Assembly: GCA_023249105.1 (NCBI GenBank) | Contig: JAHFDG010000011.1 | Span: forward strand, 62,001 to 126,000 | DNA length: 64,000 nucleotides | Origin: Candidatus Methanoperedens sp. | GTDB lineage: Archaea; Halobacteriota; Methanosarcinia; Methanosarcinales; Methanoperedenaceae | Reading direction: 5' to 3' | Part shown: in pieces, positions 62,028-64,000 of the stretch | How positions within the stretch are numbered: position 1 is the first letter of the stretch | How the letters are laid out: each line of letters starts with the position of its first letter | The notes under the pieces: generated by a model | Database searches by the model: none | What the model saw: only the letters and a program-made list of their open reading frames with translations | Told to the model about the DNA's origin: nothing | Made by a program: the position numbers and the translations under genes

Positions 62028-63404
62028 TTATTGCATAGTCCCGAAATCTTTGAGCCTCATCACAGCCCCGAAAAACCCATCAGTATTATGGACATGCGGC
62101 AATGACCTGAAGAATCCTTCCCCAGTCGTAAATTTGCCAAATATTTCAGGGTTCATTTCAGAAGCAGGGATTAAGTGAAAATCTTTTCTCTCATCAAGAA
62201 AATCTCGCACAACATCCTCATTTTCTTCCCTGCTGATGGTGCATGTGGCATAGACAAGCCTCCCGCCGGGTTTTACAAGGCCGCTATATTCCCGTAGTAT
62301 TTCCTTTTGCTTAGAAGAAAGCTCTCTTATATCTTTCCTTGCCAGCCGCCATTTCGAATCCGGGTTTCTCCTGAAAACTCCCATGCCCGAACATGGGGCA
62401 TCAATAAACACGCAGTCTGCCGGGCTTTTTAGTTCCTGTAGAGCGGCTGCATCAGGTATCATGGTTCTTATGTTCGAAGCGCCGCTCCTGTTGGCCCTCC
62501 GCCTGAGATTTGCGAGTTTGCCTGTGTGGGTATCCAGAGCCAGCACAGTTCCCTGTGCTTTCATCAGTCCTGAAAGGAACAGGGACTTTCCGCCGTTTCC
62601 CGCACATGCATCCACAACAAATTCTCCCGGCTTTGCCCCCGTAAGAAGTGTAATGAGCTGGCTGCCCTCATCCTGCACCTCAAAAGCCCCATTCGAAAAA
62701 GCATCAGTTCTAAAAATCCCCTCTTTTTTATCAACAACAAGACCGAAAGGCGATAATATTGTGGGTGATGAAGTATATCCCTCATGTTCCAGAGTTTTCT
62801 GGAGTGAATCGCGTTTTGTCTTCAGGGGATTTACGCGTATTGTTAAAGGAGGTTCGTGATTATTGGCAGTGCATAGCGCTTCCACAATGCCTGGTTCATG
62901 AAACTCCTTGAGCCATTTTTCCACTATCCAATGCGGGTGCGAATGATATATTGAGATATACTCAAGAGGCATTTTTTCTTTATCCGGGAAGGTAACTTTA
63001 TCATGATTTCTTATTATCCCCTCAACCGTTCTTTTTACAAAACCCCCGAACCTTTTCTCATCCACGCAAAGCGCCGTAGCGTTATTTATTATACCTGCTG
63101 GCGATGTTTCCATAAACACAGCCTGATAAGTGCAAATCCTGAGTATGTTGAGAATATTCAAATCAATCTCCGGGAGTGAGGCTCTTGATGCATGTTCTAT
63201 AATGTAATCAATCCGTCCGCGATGGCGCAGAATTCCGTAAATGAACTCCACAACAGTTGCTTTTTCAGCAGTTGAAAAAATTTCTTTTTTAAAAAGCTCA
63301 CCGAGCAGCATGTCAGGATATTTTTTCCCTGATATTATTGAATTCAGGAGATTGTGGATAACAAAATACGCTTTTTGTCTTATGAAAATGCTGTTATTTC
63401 TCAA
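62028..63404 (-). CDS. rsmB: RsmB-type rRNA (or tRNA) m5C methyltransferase with NusB domain
   Basis: A 458-residue NOL1/NOP2/Sun methyltransferase. An N-terminal NusB-like helical domain (about 1-150) precedes a SAM domain with DACAGNGGKSLFLSG, FIDAPCSGMGVFRRNPDSKW (catalytic-motif Cys) and YATCTISREENEDVV (second Cys, the nucleophile region). The NusB fusion is the bacterial RsmB architecture; most archaeal homologs lack it. It overlaps the ZPR1 gene by 11 nt. Confidence 0.92.
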   Translation of the reverse strand: MRNNSIFIRQKAYFVIHNLLNSIISGKKYPDMLLGELFKKEIFSTAEKATVVEFIYGILRHRGRIDYIIEHASRASLPEIDLNILNILRICTYQAVFMETSPAGIINNATALCVDEKRFGGFVKRTVEGIIRNHDKVTFPDKEKMPLEYISIYHSHPHWIVEKWLKEFHEPGIVEALCTANNHEPPLTIRVNPLKTKRDSLQKTLEHEGYTSSPTILSPFGLVVDKKEGIFRTDAFSNGAFEVQDEGSQLITLLTGAKPGEFVVDACAGNGGKSLFLSGLMKAQGTVLALDTHTGKLANLRRRANRSGASNIRTMIPDAAALQELKSPADCVFIDAPCSGMGVFRRNPDSKWRLARKDIRELSSKQKEILREYSGLVKPGGRLVYATCTISREENEDVVRDFLDERKDFHLIPASEMNPEIFGKFTTGEGFFRSLPHVHNTDGFFGAVMRLKDFGTMQ

Positions 63405-63972
63405 AAATTATCATACCGGTTTTAAGATGAGCAAACTCTTCTTCTGTAAGCTCCTTTTTTGTGGCTTTTTCAGCAATTATGGCGCTGTTGCCCAGTGGGT
63501 CCTCGATGATAACGGTTATCTCATAACTACCTGCTTTTATTTTTTCCAAAATCGAAAGAAGTTCCAGTGCACGATCGGTTTTTTCTTTCTCGCCCCAGCG
63601 CGTCACCATTCCAAGTATCTCTTCAACCCTGTCAAGCACGCCTTCAATATTTGAGACAAAGGATTCAGAGGCGGGTCCGGGTTCAATATCTACCCCGAGT
63701 TCGGGTATCCTTATCGTCCCTGACGTGGAACGCACCACCCGTGCATCAAGGTCGTCCTTGTTTTTTATTTTCAATTCGTAACGCACAGGTTTACTCTGTG
63801 CCAGTATTAAAGTATCCGAATACCGGAAGCCGCATTCGCAAATGGAAGTGATATGCATCACCTCCCCGAAAAAAGGAATATTATCCGGAACCCAGTTTGT
63901 CAGGAGTTCCTTATTACAAAGCGGGCAAACGCTTCTGGTAACTGTTAATGGGCGGGTTGGTTCAGAGTTCAC
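63394..63972 (-). CDS. ZPR1-related zinc finger protein
   Basis: A 192-residue archaeal ZPR1-domain protein: CPLCNKELLTNWVPDNIPFF with C16 and C19, then CECGFRYSDTLILAQSKPVRY with C45 and C47 as the zinc site, followed by the beta-rich domain with STSGTIRIPELGVDIEPG and a helical middle (GVLDRVEEILGMV). In eukaryotes ZPR1 chaperones eEF1A; the archaeal role is unproven. Start at ATG 63972, near the window edge. Confidence 0.88.
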   Translation of the reverse strand: MNSEPTRPLTVTRSVCPLCNKELLTNWVPDNIPFFGEVMHITSICECGFRYSDTLILAQSKPVRYELKIKNKDDLDARVVRSTSGTIRIPELGVDIEPGPASESFVSNIEGVLDRVEEILGMVTRWGEKEKTDRALELLSILEKIKAGSYEITVIIEDPLGNSAIIAEKATKKELTEEEFAHLKTGMIIFEK

Positions 63973-64000
63973 TTTAACTTTTGTCTGTCGATACGCACGC

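Overview
The window is archaeal and most likely from the order Methanosarcinales; a Methanoperedens-like (ANME-2d) relative is my best guess, but the genus cannot be settled from sequence reading alone. The evidence is an archaeal-type AlaRS, Hel308, archaeal primase small subunit and GINS, ribosomal proteins eL42 and eS27, aIF2-alpha and Nop10, the chromatin protein MC1, methenyl-tetrahydromethanopterin cyclohydrolase (Mch, the C1 pathway of methanogens and anaerobic methanotrophs), the archaeal cobamide enzymes CobZ and CobY, PGF-CTERM protein tails, and TATA-box promoters. Gyrase and an RsmB-type methyltransferase are bacterial-type genes.

Layout. 0-10 kb: alaS, a DUF4258/DUF2283 pair, hel308, a catalytic cis-prenyltransferase beside a degenerate partner subunit, a DUF92 membrane kinase-like gene whose stop codon lies inside tRNA-Arg(CCG), a CPBP protease, and MC1. 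10.6-15 kb: the late cobamide operon cobD-cbiB-cobZ-cobS-cobY. 15-21 kb: an OGG1-type glycosylase, then one long run priS-GINS-eL42-eS27-aIF2alpha-nop10-PAC2 closed by a hairpin terminator. 21-27 kb: flavoprotein, old-yellow-enzyme-type oxidoreductase, soluble histidine kinase, ABC-2 permease and threonine synthase.

27-37.5 kb is the accessory core. gyrB and gyrA are separated by an AT-rich unknown gene and an MNT/HEPN toxin-antitoxin pair. Behind gyrA follow a membrane/CBS protein and three more toxin-antitoxin-like modules (MNT/HEPN, UPF0175/PIN with an orphan CopG-type antitoxin, and wHTH-MNT/HEPN). Each of these three is preceded by a copy of the same roughly 40-bp GC-rich palindromic repeat, giving the stretch a cassette-like look. 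The last module has two operator-like palindromes exactly 20 bp apart over its start codon.

37.5-50 kb: UbiB/ABC1 kinase with a phasin-like partner, NrdG-type radical SAM, EamA transporter, a tandem hairpin array leading into map (whose start codon is inside a perfect 10-bp stem), radical SAM, small membrane and surface proteins (including a PGF-CTERM thioredoxin), and ThiI. 50-57 kb: mch, LUD protein, and a tightly overlapping minus-strand run ending in a TMEM165-type transporter, including HypA and a U32 peptidase. 57-61 kb: 7TM protein, roadblock protein, ModE regulator and the tungstate importer TupABC, with a perfect inverted repeat at the predicted tupA start site. 61-64 kb: an AT-rich lipoprotein and small membrane protein, RsmB and a ZPR1 zinc-finger protein.

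No CRISPR array, rRNA or complete insertion sequence was seen.
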